From: Actinomadura physcomitrii
Lineage (GTDB): Bacteria; Actinomycetota; Actinomycetes; Streptosporangiales; Streptosporangiaceae
Reading direction: 5' to 3'
Length of the DNA stretch: 64,000 bases
Assembly: GCF_008923205.2 (NCBI RefSeq)
Contig: NZ_WBMS02000020.1
Location: 94,620 to 158,619 of the forward strand
The notes below the pieces were generated by a model, which saw only the letters and a program-made list of their open reading frames with translations, was not told where the DNA came from and did not search any database. The number at the start of each line of letters is the position of its first letter. The stretch's first letter is position 1. Made by a program: the position numbers and the translations under genes. Shown piece after piece: positions 25,164 to 34,237 of the stretch.

Positions 25164-26231
25164 GTGGAGCCCACGTCCGAACGGCCCATCCGCGTCGTGC
25201 AGTGGACGACCGGCAACGTCGCGCGCCAGTCGCTCGCGGCCGTCGCCGAGCGCCGCGACCTGGAACTCGTCGGCGTGTACGCCCACAGCAAGGACAAGGC
25301 GGGCCGGGACGCCGGCGAGCTCGCCGGGCTCGGCCGCACGCTCGGCGTCGCCGCGACCGACGACATCGAGGAGATCATCGCCCTGGCGCCCGACTGCGTC
25401 CTGTACATGCCGCTGCACCCCGACATCGAGCATCTGGGGCGGCTGCTGCGGGCGGGCGTCAACGTGCTCACGACCGCGTCCTTCCTCACCGGCCGCGCCT
25501 ACGGCGAGGCGGCTCGGGCGGCCCTGCAGGAGGCCGCACTGGCGGGGCAGGCCAGCCTGTTCGGCAGCGGCGTCAACCCCGGCTACGCCGACCAGCTGGC
25601 CGCGGTCGCCTCGGGCGTCTGCCGCAAGGTCGACCGCATCGAGGTCTTCGAGTCCTTCGACATCGGGCTCTGGGCCGGCGACGCCAACCAGGACGAACTG
25701 GGCTGGGGCCGCCCCGCCGGCGACCCCGGCCACGCCGCGGACGTCGAGAAGGCCACCGCCCCCTTCGGCGACGCCGTCGAGGCGATGGCCGAGCTGCTCG
25801 ACACCGCCGTCGACGACGTCCGCTGCGAGGTCGGCTTCGCCCACGCCACCAAGGACCTGGACCTCCCCGGCCGCCCCGTCAAGGCGGGAACCGTCGCCGG
25901 ACTGGACGTCAGGTGGATCGGCTCCTCCGGCGGCGCGGACGTCGTCGAGGCCCACGTGCGCTGGACCGTGACCGCCGATCTCGATCCGGCCTGGGAGATC
26001 GCCATGGCCTACCTCATCGAGGTCCGCGGCCACCCGCAGGTCAACCTCCGGGTGGAGGTCCTGCCGCAGGACATGACCTCGATGAGCCTGGAGGACATGC
26101 TCGCCATCGGCTCGGTCATCACGGCCATGCCCGTGGTCAACGCCATCCCCGCCGTCGTCGCCGCGCGCCCGGGCATCGTCACCTACGCCGACCTGCCCAC
26201 CCAGGCCTCCCGCCACACCGCCCGCCTCTGA
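25164..26231 (+). CDS. DapB-like NAD(P)-binding dehydrogenase
   Basis: A 355-residue protein with the dihydrodipicolinate-reductase N-terminal fold: VVQWTTGNVARQSLAAV near residues 12-28 is the dinucleotide loop, and GSGVNPGYADQLA near 140-152 is a conserved block of the 2,4-diaminopentanoate-dehydrogenase-like group. The GTG at 25164 follows GGGGAGG. Many actinomycetes carry several paralogs, often beside TetR regulators in lipid or steroid loci; true function is mostly unknown. It is not the lysine-pathway reductase by length and context. Confidence 0.87.
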   Translation: MEPTSERPIRVVQWTTGNVARQSLAAVAERRDLELVGVYAHSKDKAGRDAGELAGLGRTLGVAATDDIEEIIALAPDCVLYMPLHPDIEHLGRLLRAGVNVLTTASFLTGRAYGEAARAALQEAALAGQASLFGSGVNPGYADQLAAVASGVCRKVDRIEVFESFDIGLWAGDANQDELGWGRPAGDPGHAADVEKATAPFGDAVEAMAELLDTAVDDVRCEVGFAHATKDLDLPGRPVKAGTVAGLDVRWIGSSGGADVVEAHVRWTVTADLDPAWEIAMAYLIEVRGHPQVNLRVEVLPQDMTSMSLEDMLAIGSVITAMPVVNAIPAVVAARPGIVTYADLPTQASRHTARL

Positions 26232-26427
26232 CGCGGAACCCGTTCAACGGAATTAGCCGGACCGGGCCTTCGCGGCGTGTCCTCCCACTTCTCGGACGTG
26301 ATCCGCGAGGAGTCCAGAGCCGAGCTGCAGCGTCACTGCGACGACGCACTGGAAGAAGGGCTCCGGTTCAGCAGGTCCTTGCCCTCACGGGTCATTCGCG
26401 GCCCGATTCCGCACGCATCGGGCGGAG

Positions 26428-27156
26428 TCACTGCGGACGCCGCGGGCCTGCGGCGGTGTGCCGGGCGCCCGGCGGATCCACCGCCCAGTCGGGAGACTCC
26501 CCCCACCGGTCGGTGAAGACGAGTTCCTGCAGGGGCCGCCGGCGGACGGGGCCGTGCGCACCGGCCGGACGGCCCAGCGTGATCGTCGCCGCGATCAACG
26601 TCTCGTCCGGAATCTCCAGGAGTTCCCGCAGTTCGGGCTCGACCGGCCGGTGGAAGCCGGTCATCACGCCTCCGTAACCGAGCGCCCTGGCGGCCAGGAG
26701 CAGGTTCTGGCAGGCCGGATAGACCGAGCCTCCCTCGGTCGGATGCGGCGCGCGGTAGCGGACCAAGCAGGCAAGGACCACAACAGGAACCGACTCGAAT
26801 CCCTCGACGTACTCGCGCATCGCGCGCGCCATCCGGCTCTTGGGGGAGCCGGCGTCCGTGCCGCTGCCCCTGCCGTACCCGTCCTGCTGCTCCTTGGCCG
26901 CCCAGATCCGCCGCGCGCTCTCGCCGATGAGGCGCCTGGCCTCGCGGGCGCGCGGCCCGTCGACCAGCACCAGGAACCGGAACGGCTGCCGGTTGGACCC
27001 GCTCGGCGCCCGCGTCGCGGCGAACAGGATGTCCCGCAGCACCTGCGGAGGAACGGCCTCGTCACGGTAGCGCCGGATGGCCCGGGTGCTGGTCAGGCCC
27101 TCCAGCAGCCCCACCGTGTCGTCCGCGAGCGGTCGGCCTGACAGATCACTGCTCAT
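26428..27156 (-). CDS. Nitroreductase-family flavoprotein
   Basis: A 242-residue FMN-dependent nitroreductase. STRAIRRYRDEAVP near the N-terminus and APSGSNRQPFRFLVL around residues 50-64 are the FMN-binding signatures; the C-terminal half holds ACQNLLLAARALGYG, the usual dimer/FMN block. The ATG at 27156 has GAGG six bases upstream. It stands alone, convergent with the DapB-like gene. Substrates may be nitroaromatics, quinones or enones. Confidence 0.9.
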   Translation of the reverse strand: MSSDLSGRPLADDTVGLLEGLTSTRAIRRYRDEAVPPQVLRDILFAATRAPSGSNRQPFRFLVLVDGPRAREARRLIGESARRIWAAKEQQDGYGRGSGTDAGSPKSRMARAMREYVEGFESVPVVVLACLVRYRAPHPTEGGSVYPACQNLLLAARALGYGGVMTGFHRPVEPELRELLEIPDETLIAATITLGRPAGAHGPVRRRPLQELVFTDRWGESPDWAVDPPGARHTAAGPRRPQ

Positions 27157-27299
27157 GAACCACCTCGGCGACGCTCGCCATGGCATCCGCTACCGGGCCG
27201 GCGAGCCCGCATCACTCGTTCCTCCCGGCAGAGTAGTCCGCTCCTCCCCCGCCGCAGCGGACGGTGCCCAGGCAAGGCAGTCCGCGGGCGGCCGCCGGA

Positions 27300-28172
27300 T
27301 CACACGGCCTTGGTCAGGGCTTCGTACTGGTCGTCGGTCAATGTGACGGTCGCCGCCTGCACGTTCTCCTCCAGATGCGCGACGCGGGACGTGCCCGGAA
27401 TGGGCAGCATGACCGGGGACCGCCGCAGCAGCCACGCGAGGGCGAGCTGCGACGCGGTGGCACCGTGCTCTCGTGCGGCCGAATCCAGCGGACCCCCGGG
27501 ACGTGCGAGTTCGCCGGTCGCGATCGGGAACCACGGGATGAACGCGATGTTCTCGGCCTCGGCATAGTCAAGGACGTCCTCCGCCTTGCGATTGACGAGG
27601 TTGTACAGGTTCTGCACCGAGACGATGTCGGCGATGCCGCGCGCTTCCTTCAGCTGGTCGACGGTCACCTCCGACAGCCCGATGTGGCGGATCTTGCCCT
27701 CCTTCTGCAGCGCGACCAGCTCGCCCAACTGCTCGGCGAGGGGGACCTTGGGGTCGATCCGGTGCAGCTGGTAAAGGTCGATCCGTTCCAGACCCAGGTG
27801 CCGCAGGCTCAGCTCCAACTGCTGCCGCAGGTACTCGGGCCGCCCCAGCGGACGCCAGTCGCCCGGGCCGGATCGGCTCAGCCCCGCCTTCGTGGCGACG
27901 ACCACGTCATCGCGGTAAGGGTGCAGCGCCTTGCGGATCAGCTGCTCGCTCACGAACGGACCGTAGGAATCGGCCGTGTCGATGAAGGTGACACCCAGCT
28001 CAACGGCGCGACGCAGGACGCGCACCGCCTCATCGGGGTCCTTGGGGTCACCCCACACCCCCGGCCCGGTCAGCTGCATCGCCCCGTAACCCAGACGGAC
28101 GACCGGCAGGTCACCGCCGATCGCGAACGAGCCTGACGCCTCGGCGGGACGGTCACTGGAAAGCGTGCTCAT
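27300..28172 (-). CDS. Aldo/keto reductase
   Basis: A 290-residue AKR of the bacterial oxidoreductase type. The catalytic Asp and Tyr lie in FIDTADSYGP (about 62-71), Lys in VVATKAGLSR (about 92-101) and His in LYQLHRIDPKVP. The C-terminal NADPH site contains IPGTSRVAHLEENVQA. The ATG at 28172 follows AGAGGAA at a slightly long distance; the open frame continues to 28220 but without a better site. No clear partner genes. Confidence 0.92.
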   Translation of the reverse strand: MSTLSSDRPAEASGSFAIGGDLPVVRLGYGAMQLTGPGVWGDPKDPDEAVRVLRRAVELGVTFIDTADSYGPFVSEQLIRKALHPYRDDVVVATKAGLSRSGPGDWRPLGRPEYLRQQLELSLRHLGLERIDLYQLHRIDPKVPLAEQLGELVALQKEGKIRHIGLSEVTVDQLKEARGIADIVSVQNLYNLVNRKAEDVLDYAEAENIAFIPWFPIATGELARPGGPLDSAAREHGATASQLALAWLLRRSPVMLPIPGTSRVAHLEENVQAATVTLTDDQYEALTKAV

Positions 28173-28569
28173 TGAAGCGTTCCTCTCTATCGGCCACTGA
28201 GACGGCACACGGTCGTGCACAACAGGCGATGTGCCTTACCCCTGGTGCCGGACGTCTCACACGGAGCCCGAACGCATCGGGTCCAGATGAATCCTGGCAC
28301 GTCAGGCGTGGAGCGGAAGGCGCGACCTGCACCGGCTCCCTATCAGCCCGTGAAATGGCCCACGACCAGGCAGAGTGGTGAACGGCAGCGGTGCTGTGTT
28401 GCTCCGTCACCGGGCCCTCCGGCCGGATCAAGCCGATCGACACCTCCTCGCAGGTCAGAGAACGACGGCGGCGCCCACCGGTGAAACGCGCTCAGCGCAG
28501 TGACGTCGGCGCCGGTCGGTGCCCGCTCGCCCTCGACCGCCACCGCCCCGCGCAGAGCCCGATCGCGCG
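28173..28569. other. Intergenic region, no supported gene
   Basis: About 400 bases between the aldo/keto reductase start and a decayed phosphoesterase. Several frames are open but their composition is that of non-coding GC-rich DNA (Arg/Pro/Ala-rich, no family pattern). A minus-strand frame from 28443 has an AGGAGG near its first codon but overlaps the reductase start and reads unlike a protein, so it is not called. Confidence 0.4.
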
Positions 28570-29000
28570 TGGTCACCCGCGAGTTGGCGGGAGCGGTGAG
28601 CACGAGGGCCTTGCCGGACGGCACCGGCTCGCCGCCGGCGTGATCGGTGCGCCGGCGGGCTCCACATGCTTGGCCTGCAGTACCGTCCCGATCTCCCGGG
28701 CGCACTGGCGCATCCGATCCGATCGCGCCGTGGGCCGCGTCGGCGGCGGCCGGTGAAGATGCGCGACGACAAGGCGTGAAACTCCACCGAACACCGGACC
28801 CGCTGCAGCGCCGCGGAATGCGGCGTCCGCGCCGAACTGCAGGTGCAGGCCGCTGACCGGCGGCATGCCCGACCGCTCCGGCGGGATCCACAGGACCGGC
28901 GCCGCCTGCGCGGGGCTCGCGCCCGCAAAGGTCCCCAGTCCCGCGACCGTGGCGCCCGCCGCCCCGAACAGGCCGCGCCTGCCGGCATCCGCATTGATTT
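28570..29000 (-). pseudogene. Remnant of a Tat-exported metallophosphoesterase
   Basis: Reading down from about 29000, one frame gives a Tat-like leader (RRGLFGAAGATVAGLGTF, then ASPAQA) followed by PPVSGLHLQFGAD, the start of purple-acid-phosphatase-type secreted phosphoesterases. The frame has no ATG, GTG or TTG before the leader, downstream homology fades after about 60 residues, and the catalytic metal motifs are missing. It is therefore a start-less, truncated relic. Its old promoter region now contains one of the GntR-type motifs. Confidence 0.5.
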
Positions 29001-29001
29001 T

Positions 29002-29022
29002 AAACTTTTAAGTTTTGTCGAT
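29002..29022. promoter_or_regulatory. AT-rich inverted repeat, candidate GntR operator
   Basis: AAACTT-TT-AAGTTT followed by TGTCGAT forms a perfect six-base-arm repeat in otherwise GC-rich DNA, 257 bases upstream of the GntR gene. Read on the minus strand it is ATCGACAAAACTTAAAAG, similar to the promoter elements at 37151-37181 and 41857-41879. These positions suggest a common regulator. Confidence 0.4.
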
Positions 29023-29278
29023 ACCATGGACCGGTCGGCCGCGGCGGGTTCGTCCCGACCGCACCGAGCGAGCTCCCGATCGGTGCTCGTCCGTTCGATG
29101 TCCGGCCGGGCCGCTCCTCGCCACGAGCCGGTGTGGAGGCTCCCGTGTCCGCCCGCCGGCCCGTTCCCCGAGGCTGCCGGGCCTCCCTATGCTTCTCCGG
29201 CGAGCGTACGACGCCGTTCGGCCGCATAGTCGGGCTGGATGGTGCCGTACACGTGCGGGGATCGGAAGAGGTGACGCA

Positions 29279-30091
29279 GTGACAGGGGCAGACGCGCCCA
29301 AGACGCAGCGCGCACAGTTCCGGCAGCCGCGCGTGGCGGAGGTCATCGCCGGGATCATCCGTGACCGCATCATCGACGGTGAGCTGGCCAACGGCGACTC
29401 GCTTCCCAAGCAGGAAGACCTGATGGCCGAGTTCGGCATCAGCCGGCCCACCCTGCGGGAGGCGCTGCGCCAGCTCGAGAACGAGGGCCTGCTCACGGTC
29501 CGGCGCGGCAGCATCGGCGGATCGATCGTCGAGGTTCCCACGGCCGAGTCGGCGGCCTACACCTTCGGGCTCGTCCTGCAGTCCCGGCGGGCCCCGATCA
29601 GCGACCTCGCCAACGCGATCGAGCAGATCGAGCCGATCGCCGCCTCCCTGTGCGCGGCCCGCGACGACCGGGACGAAGAGGTCATCCCACTCCTGCGGGC
29701 GAACATCAAGGAGGCCACGGCGGCGATCGGCGACGGCGAGCGGTTCACCACCCTGAGCCGGCGGTTCCACGAGGACCTGGTGGGCGCGTGCGGCAACGAG
29801 ACGCTGAACGTGATGGTGGGCGCGCTCGAGAGCCTCTGGTCCGAGCAGGAACGGCAGTGGGCCGCCCGCGTCTCCGCCGAAGGGCGCTACCCGGACGAGG
29901 GCCGGCGCCACCGCGTCCTGGAGGCGCACTCGTCGCTGGTGGACGCCATCGCGGCCGGCGACGCGAACACGGCCCGCAAGATCGACGCCGGGCATCTCGC
30001 CCGCTCGCAGCGCTACGCCCTCGAGGACTCCGAAACACTGGTCATCCGTGCGACGTCACTGCGCAACGGCCTCCGCGACCTCGGCAGCTGA
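29279..30091 (+). CDS. FadR-type GntR transcriptional regulator (FCD domain)
   Basis: A 270-residue regulator: an N-terminal winged helix with GDSLPKQEDLMAEFGISRPT and LREALRQLENEGLL (about residues 38-72), then an all-helical FCD ligand domain with the metal-site pattern (RRFHEDLVGACGN, then HSSLVDAIAAGDA). The GTG at 29279 has AGAGG seven bases upstream. FCD regulators usually sense organic acids or acyl-CoA. It adjoins, convergently, a cluster for acid uptake and beta-oxidation and is the obvious candidate regulator for it. Confidence 0.92.
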   Translation: MTGADAPKTQRAQFRQPRVAEVIAGIIRDRIIDGELANGDSLPKQEDLMAEFGISRPTLREALRQLENEGLLTVRRGSIGGSIVEVPTAESAAYTFGLVLQSRRAPISDLANAIEQIEPIAASLCAARDDRDEEVIPLLRANIKEATAAIGDGERFTTLSRRFHEDLVGACGNETLNVMVGALESLWSEQERQWAARVSAEGRYPDEGRRHRVLEAHSSLVDAIAAGDANTARKIDAGHLARSQRYALEDSETLVIRATSLRNGLRDLGS

Positions 30092-30105
30092 CGGCGGCCC
30101 CGCCG
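30092..30105. terminator. GC hairpin between convergent genes
   Basis: CGGCGG-CC-CCGCCG immediately follows the GntR stop codon and lies just before the end of the convergent acyl-CoA dehydrogenase gene. It could act as a bidirectional transcription stop; there is no T-run, and in DNA of this GC content such stems can be chance. Confidence 0.25.
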
Positions 30106-30113
30106 GGCGCCGC

Positions 30114-31088
30114 TCACTCGAACTCGTGGCGTGAAGGCGCCATCAGCGGGCGGTGCGCCTGCCGGAGCGGGCCGAAAGCCGCCGCGAGCACGGTGGCTCG
30201 TTTCAGGTACAGGTGCGCGTCGTGCTCCCATGAGAAGCCGATGCCGCCGTGGTTCTGGATGTTGTCGGTCGCGCTGCGGACCGCGCCGCGCGCCGCGACG
30301 ACGTAGGCCGCAGCGGCCTGGAACGCAGCCGCCGGCCGCCGCGCGTCCACGTACAGCGCGGCCTGACCGACCTGCCCCACCACGGCGTACGCGGAAACGG
30401 CCATGTCGGCGCAGCGGTGCTTCACGGCCTGGAAGGAGCCGATCGGTCGGCCGAACTGAGTCCGCGACCCGGCATAGGCCACGGACATGTCCCTGACCGC
30501 CTCGATGATTCCCAGTAGCTGGGCGGCGGCGAGGACGTGCCCGCGGCTCAGCAGGAGAGCGTCCTCCACGCGCAGCAGAGGCGTCGCGCGGACCAGGCTG
30601 GAGACCCGGGTCAGCGGGTCCACCGAGGCGAGCGGGGCGTCCTCGACGATCTCGTCGAGGACGGCGCCGTTCTCATCGAGCGTGAGCAGCAGGTCCCCGG
30701 CACGCCCGTCGAGGACCCGGCCGGAGAGGGAGAGGGCGACCCGGCGGCTCCCGTCGGCGATGGCCGCCGCGATGTCGGCTCTGCCGGCCGTCGCCGCGGC
30801 GCGGGCACCGAGAACGGACGCGAGGAACGGCCCCGGCGCCAGGCCGCGACCGAGCTCGCGGAACACCATGACCTCTTCCGCGGCTCCGAGTCCGAGGCCG
30901 CCGCACGCGTCGGGCAGGCCGAGCCCGAGCCAGCCGAGTTCGGCGCACCGGGTCCAGGTCCCGGCATCGGGCAGTTCCCCGTGACCGGCGGCGAGATCGC
31001 GGCTGCGCGCGACGGGCAGTTCCCTCGCGAGCCACTGGCGGGCCGCGGCGGCGAGTTCGTTCTGGAGGTCGGACGGCGCGAGGTTCAT
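30114..31088 (-). CDS. Acyl-CoA dehydrogenase, small subunit type
   Basis: A 324-residue acyl-CoA dehydrogenase-fold protein, shorter than the usual 380. The N-terminal helices are present, the middle beta-domain is reduced, and the C-terminal signature QFGRPIGSFQAVKHRCADM is near residues 220-238, with HGGIGFSWEHDAHLY near 290. ATG 31088 overlaps the larger dehydrogenase gene as ATGA. Pairing of a 377- and a 324-residue subunit resembles heterotetrameric FadE pairs known from steroid side-chain oxidation in actinobacteria. That assembly is inferred. Confidence 0.88.
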   Translation of the reverse strand: MNLAPSDLQNELAAAARQWLARELPVARSRDLAAGHGELPDAGTWTRCAELGWLGLGLPDACGGLGLGAAEEVMVFRELGRGLAPGPFLASVLGARAAATAGRADIAAAIADGSRRVALSLSGRVLDGRAGDLLLTLDENGAVLDEIVEDAPLASVDPLTRVSSLVRATPLLRVEDALLLSRGHVLAAAQLLGIIEAVRDMSVAYAGSRTQFGRPIGSFQAVKHRCADMAVSAYAVVGQVGQAALYVDARRPAAAFQAAAAYVVAARGAVRSATDNIQNHGGIGFSWEHDAHLYLKRATVLAAAFGPLRQAHRPLMAPSRHEFE

Positions 31089-32218
31089 CGGGGCAGCCCC
31101 AGCACTCGCTCGCCGATGATGTTGCGCTGGATGTCGATCGTGCCGCCGGCGATCGGTTCGCTCAGGTCGAAGAGCCAGCGGCGGGTCCACGCGCTCGTCT
31201 CGACGACGTCCGGACCGAGTATCTCCAACGCCGTACGGCTGACCCGGCCGAGGAACTGGACGAAGAAGTTGCGGGCCGCCACGGTCTCGCTGCTCGACGA
31301 CCCGGGATCGGAGGTCGCGGCCTGGTAGTAGGCCATCGACCGCAGCGCGGCCCCCTCCGCGCGCAGCTCGGCGAGATCGGCGTAGACCTTCTCATCGTCG
31401 AGCAGGCCGGTCGAGCGGGCATGGTCGATCATCTCGTCGACGAACAGCACGCTCGACAGCCGCGTGTCGAGGAATGCCGGGCCGCGCTCGGCGGCGAGTG
31501 TGGACATGGCGACGCTCCATCCGTTGCCGATCCCGCCGACGACGTTCCCGACCGGGACACGGGCCCCGTCGAAGAAGACCTCGCAGTTGTGCGGCCAGCC
31601 GTCGATGCTGACGATGGGCCGGATGTCGACTCCGGGGACGTGCATGTCCATGACCACCCAGCTCAGTCCGTGGTGCCGGTCACCGGCCGGGTCGGTGCGC
31701 ACCAGGAGCTCGCAGTAGTCGGCGTACTCGGCGTTGGTCATCCAGATCTTGGTACCGGAGATGACCAGTTCGTCCCCGTCCAGCGTCCCGCGGCAGCGCA
31801 ACGAGGCCAGGTCGGATCCTGATTCCGGCTCGGAGAAGCCCTGGCACCACGGCGTCTCGCCGCGCAGGATCCTGGGCAGGTAGAAGCTCTTCTGCCGCTC
31901 GTCACCGCGCGCGATCAGAGTCGGGCCGGCGTGCGCGAAGGCCACGTTGAAGACGCTCGTCTCCGGGGCGCCGGCCCGCACGAGCTCCTCGTACCAGATG
32001 ATCTGCTGCAGCAGGGACAGCCCACGACCGCCGTATTCCGTGCTCCAGGAGATCCCCGCCCAGCCGCCGTCGTACTGGCACCGCTGCCACTCCTCGTCGA
32101 ACTGGCGAAGCGCCGGCCCCGGCGTTGTCGGACGGGGTTCGTCAGGGACGTTCGCGGCCAGCCACGTACGGGCCTCTTCCCGGAATGCGGCCAGATCGTC
32201 CGCATCATTCAGATCCAC
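31085..32218 (-). CDS. Acyl-CoA dehydrogenase, large subunit type
   Basis: A 377-residue acyl-CoA dehydrogenase. The FAD/substrate block GFSEPESGSDLASLRCRG lies near residues 128-145, followed by WMTNAEYADY, and the C-terminal helical domain ends with IDIQRNIIGERVLGLPR. The GTG at 32218 has GGAG six bases upstream, within the end of the permease gene (14-base overlap). Translationally coupled to the smaller partner downstream; together they likely oxidise a bulky or branched acyl-CoA taken up by the adjacent importer. Confidence 0.91.
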   Translation of the reverse strand: MDLNDADDLAAFREEARTWLAANVPDEPRPTTPGPALRQFDEEWQRCQYDGGWAGISWSTEYGGRGLSLLQQIIWYEELVRAGAPETSVFNVAFAHAGPTLIARGDERQKSFYLPRILRGETPWCQGFSEPESGSDLASLRCRGTLDGDELVISGTKIWMTNAEYADYCELLVRTDPAGDRHHGLSWVVMDMHVPGVDIRPIVSIDGWPHNCEVFFDGARVPVGNVVGGIGNGWSVAMSTLAAERGPAFLDTRLSSVLFVDEMIDHARSTGLLDDEKVYADLAELRAEGAALRSMAYYQAATSDPGSSSSETVAARNFFVQFLGRVSRTALEILGPDVVETSAWTRRWLFDLSEPIAGGTIDIQRNIIGERVLGLPR

Positions 32219-33326
32219 GTCGCGCTCCTTCGGTGGTGGCGGCCGCCGACCGGCGATCGTCGACGACGGACTCGTCCGCAGGACCGGTCGGGTTCCGGTC
32301 CGGGGACACGTCCGGATTCTCGCCCGGGAAGCGGGCCTGAACGGCGGCCCACGCGCCGGATATCCCGCGCGGCAGGATCAGTGCCATTATCAGGAAGGCT
32401 CCGGCGAAGGTCAGCGGGCCGATGCCCGGCCGGCCGCCTGCCGCCTCGCTCAGCCGGTGTGAGATCTCGACCATCAGGACGGCGCCGACGAGCGTCCCCC
32501 ACGCCCGGTCGACACCACCCACTAGGGCGACGACCAGCACCTGGAACAGCGCGGACGTGCTGAGGAACAGTTCGGTGTTGCTCAGCAGGTTGTACTGCGC
32601 GTAGACGACCCCGGGCAGGCTCGCCATCATCGCCGATACCACGAACATCGTGATCCGCACCCGAAGGACGGGAATGCCCGTCGCTCGCGCGGCGGCCTCG
32701 GAGTCGCGGATCGCCGTCGTCCATCCGCCCCACTTGCTGCGCGCGAACCACATCAGGCCGGCGATGAACACGACGTTGATGACGAGCAGGATGCGGGCGA
32801 AGGGCACGCCGGTCGCGAACTGCATGTCCCACCAGTTGTCGCCGGACTTCACCGGGATGTAGAGGCCGATCGTCCCGCCCAGCGGCTTCACCGCCGAGAT
32901 GATCGGCGGTGCGGCCTGGGAAAGGATCAGGGTCACCAGGGCGGTCACGATCGTTCCCGAGCGCCGCATGGCGATGAAGCCGATCGGGAGGGCGAGCGCT
33001 CCCGCGACGACCATCGCGACGAGCATGCTGATCCACGGGGAGATCTCGTGCCGCGCGAAAAGGTAGGCGGAGGTGTAGCCGCCGACCATGACGAACACCG
33101 GCTGGGCCAGGGAGAAGACGCCCAGCGACCCGAACAGCAGGTTGAACGAGCTGCCCGCCGCCGCGTAGTAGAGCACGAGCACCATGACGGTGAGCGTCGC
33201 CGATTCCAGTCCGCCGAGGGCGAACCAGGCCACGGCGAAGAAGACGGCGAGGACGATCCAGCGCGTCGAACCGTGATCACGGACACGCCGCAGCGCCGGG
33301 CGGTCCATCGCGTGGGCGAGCGTCAT
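32205..33326 (-). CDS. Branched-chain amino acid-type ABC transporter permease (LivM-like)
   Basis: A 373-residue membrane protein of the LivM family with about nine hydrophobic segments, including FNLLFGSLGVFSLAQPVFVMVGGYTSAY near residues 60-88 and the cytoplasmic coupling block VRTRIRDSEAAARATG-like (here AIRDSEAAARATGIPVLRVRI). A charged C-terminal tail of about 45 residues follows. The ATG at 33326 overlaps the LivH-like stop as ATGA. It forms the translocation channel of the five-gene importer. Confidence 0.92.
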   Translation of the reverse strand: MTLAHAMDRPALRRVRDHGSTRWIVLAVFFAVAWFALGGLESATLTVMVLVLYYAAAGSSFNLLFGSLGVFSLAQPVFVMVGGYTSAYLFARHEISPWISMLVAMVVAGALALPIGFIAMRRSGTIVTALVTLILSQAAPPIISAVKPLGGTIGLYIPVKSGDNWWDMQFATGVPFARILLVINVVFIAGLMWFARSKWGGWTTAIRDSEAAARATGIPVLRVRITMFVVSAMMASLPGVVYAQYNLLSNTELFLSTSALFQVLVVALVGGVDRAWGTLVGAVLMVEISHRLSEAAGGRPGIGPLTFAGAFLIMALILPRGISGAWAAVQARFPGENPDVSPDRNPTGPADESVVDDRRSAAATTEGARRGSE

Positions 33327-34174
33327 ACGACCGCTCCTTCGTCAGGCCGCACGAGCAGCACGAGCAGGATGATCAGCAGCGGCGCCAGCGACGTCCAGTA
33401 CGAGGCCAGGTAGCCGGCGGACAGGGAGTTGACGACGCCGAGCGCCAGGCCCGCGAGCACGGCGCCGAGCGGGTTCCCGATCCTGCCGAGGATCACCACC
33501 GCGAAGGCCGAGATCAGGTACGACGTCCCGACCTCCGGCGTCAGGGTGGTGAACGGGCTGATGACGACGCCGGTCGCACCGGCGATCGCGATCGACACGG
33601 CGAGCGCCGACCGCCGCGCCATCGGGGTGCGGATGCCGTAGAGGCCGGCCGCCTCGGCGTTCTCGGCGACGGCCCGCATCGCCCTGCCCCACCGCGTGCG
33701 CCGCACCACCACGTAGATCAGCAGTGCCGTCGCGAGCGTGAAGGCGACGGCGAAGATCTCCGTGCCGTGCACGGTCAGCCCCGCCACCCGCACATGCCCG
33801 AGGGTCGGCCCGTCGATGGTCCGCGGATCGTTCTTGAACAGCACCTCGAGCAGCCCGCCGATCAGCAGGAGCAGGGCCAGGCCGACGAGCAGCTGCCCGA
33901 TCTCGCCGGCATGGCGCGCCCGCCATTCGAAGAGCTCGCCGATGCCGAACCCGACCACGAGGAAGACCAGCGTCGCCGGTACCAGCGTCTCGTAGGCGTT
34001 GAGCCCGAGGTGGTCGTGCGCGAACAGCGCGGTGTAGAGCCCGAGGGCCACGAAACCGCCGTGCGCGAAGTTCGCGACCTTACCGACCCCCAGGACGAGG
34101 GTGAAACCGACACCCACCAGGCTGTACACCGCGCCCGTGATGAGTCCGGCGATGAGCAGTTGTTCGAAGAGCAT
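33323..34174 (-). CDS. Branched-chain amino acid-type ABC transporter permease (LivH-like)
   Basis: A 283-residue LivH-family permease: seven to eight membrane segments, the start LLIAGLITGAVYSLVGVGFTL, GKVANFAHGGFVALGLY near residues 31-47 and the coupling block AVAENAEAAGLYGI near 160-173. It begins 63 bases after the binding-protein stop. Members of this branch import amino acids but also aromatic, cyclic or short fatty acids; the enzymes around it favour a carboxylic acid substrate. Confidence 0.93.
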   Translation of the reverse strand: MLFEQLLIAGLITGAVYSLVGVGFTLVLGVGKVANFAHGGFVALGLYTALFAHDHLGLNAYETLVPATLVFLVVGFGIGELFEWRARHAGEIGQLLVGLALLLLIGGLLEVLFKNDPRTIDGPTLGHVRVAGLTVHGTEIFAVAFTLATALLIYVVVRRTRWGRAMRAVAENAEAAGLYGIRTPMARRSALAVSIAIAGATGVVISPFTTLTPEVGTSYLISAFAVVILGRIGNPLGAVLAGLALGVVNSLSAGYLASYWTSLAPLLIILLVLLVRPDEGAVV

Positions 34175-34237
34175 GTCGCTCGGTCGTCCTCACGTCTCAC
34201 CGGCGCCCGCGGGCGGCCCGCGGGCGCCGGTTGCCGG

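Noticed and set aside
26277..26516. Plus-strand 79-residue frame between convergent genes
   Set aside because: No ribosome site, composition of non-coding GC-rich DNA, and it overlaps the nitroreductase 3' end.
28153..28443. Minus-strand 96-residue frame with a nearby AGGAGG
   Set aside because: Overlaps the aldo/keto reductase start, reads like random sequence and has no recognisable domain.
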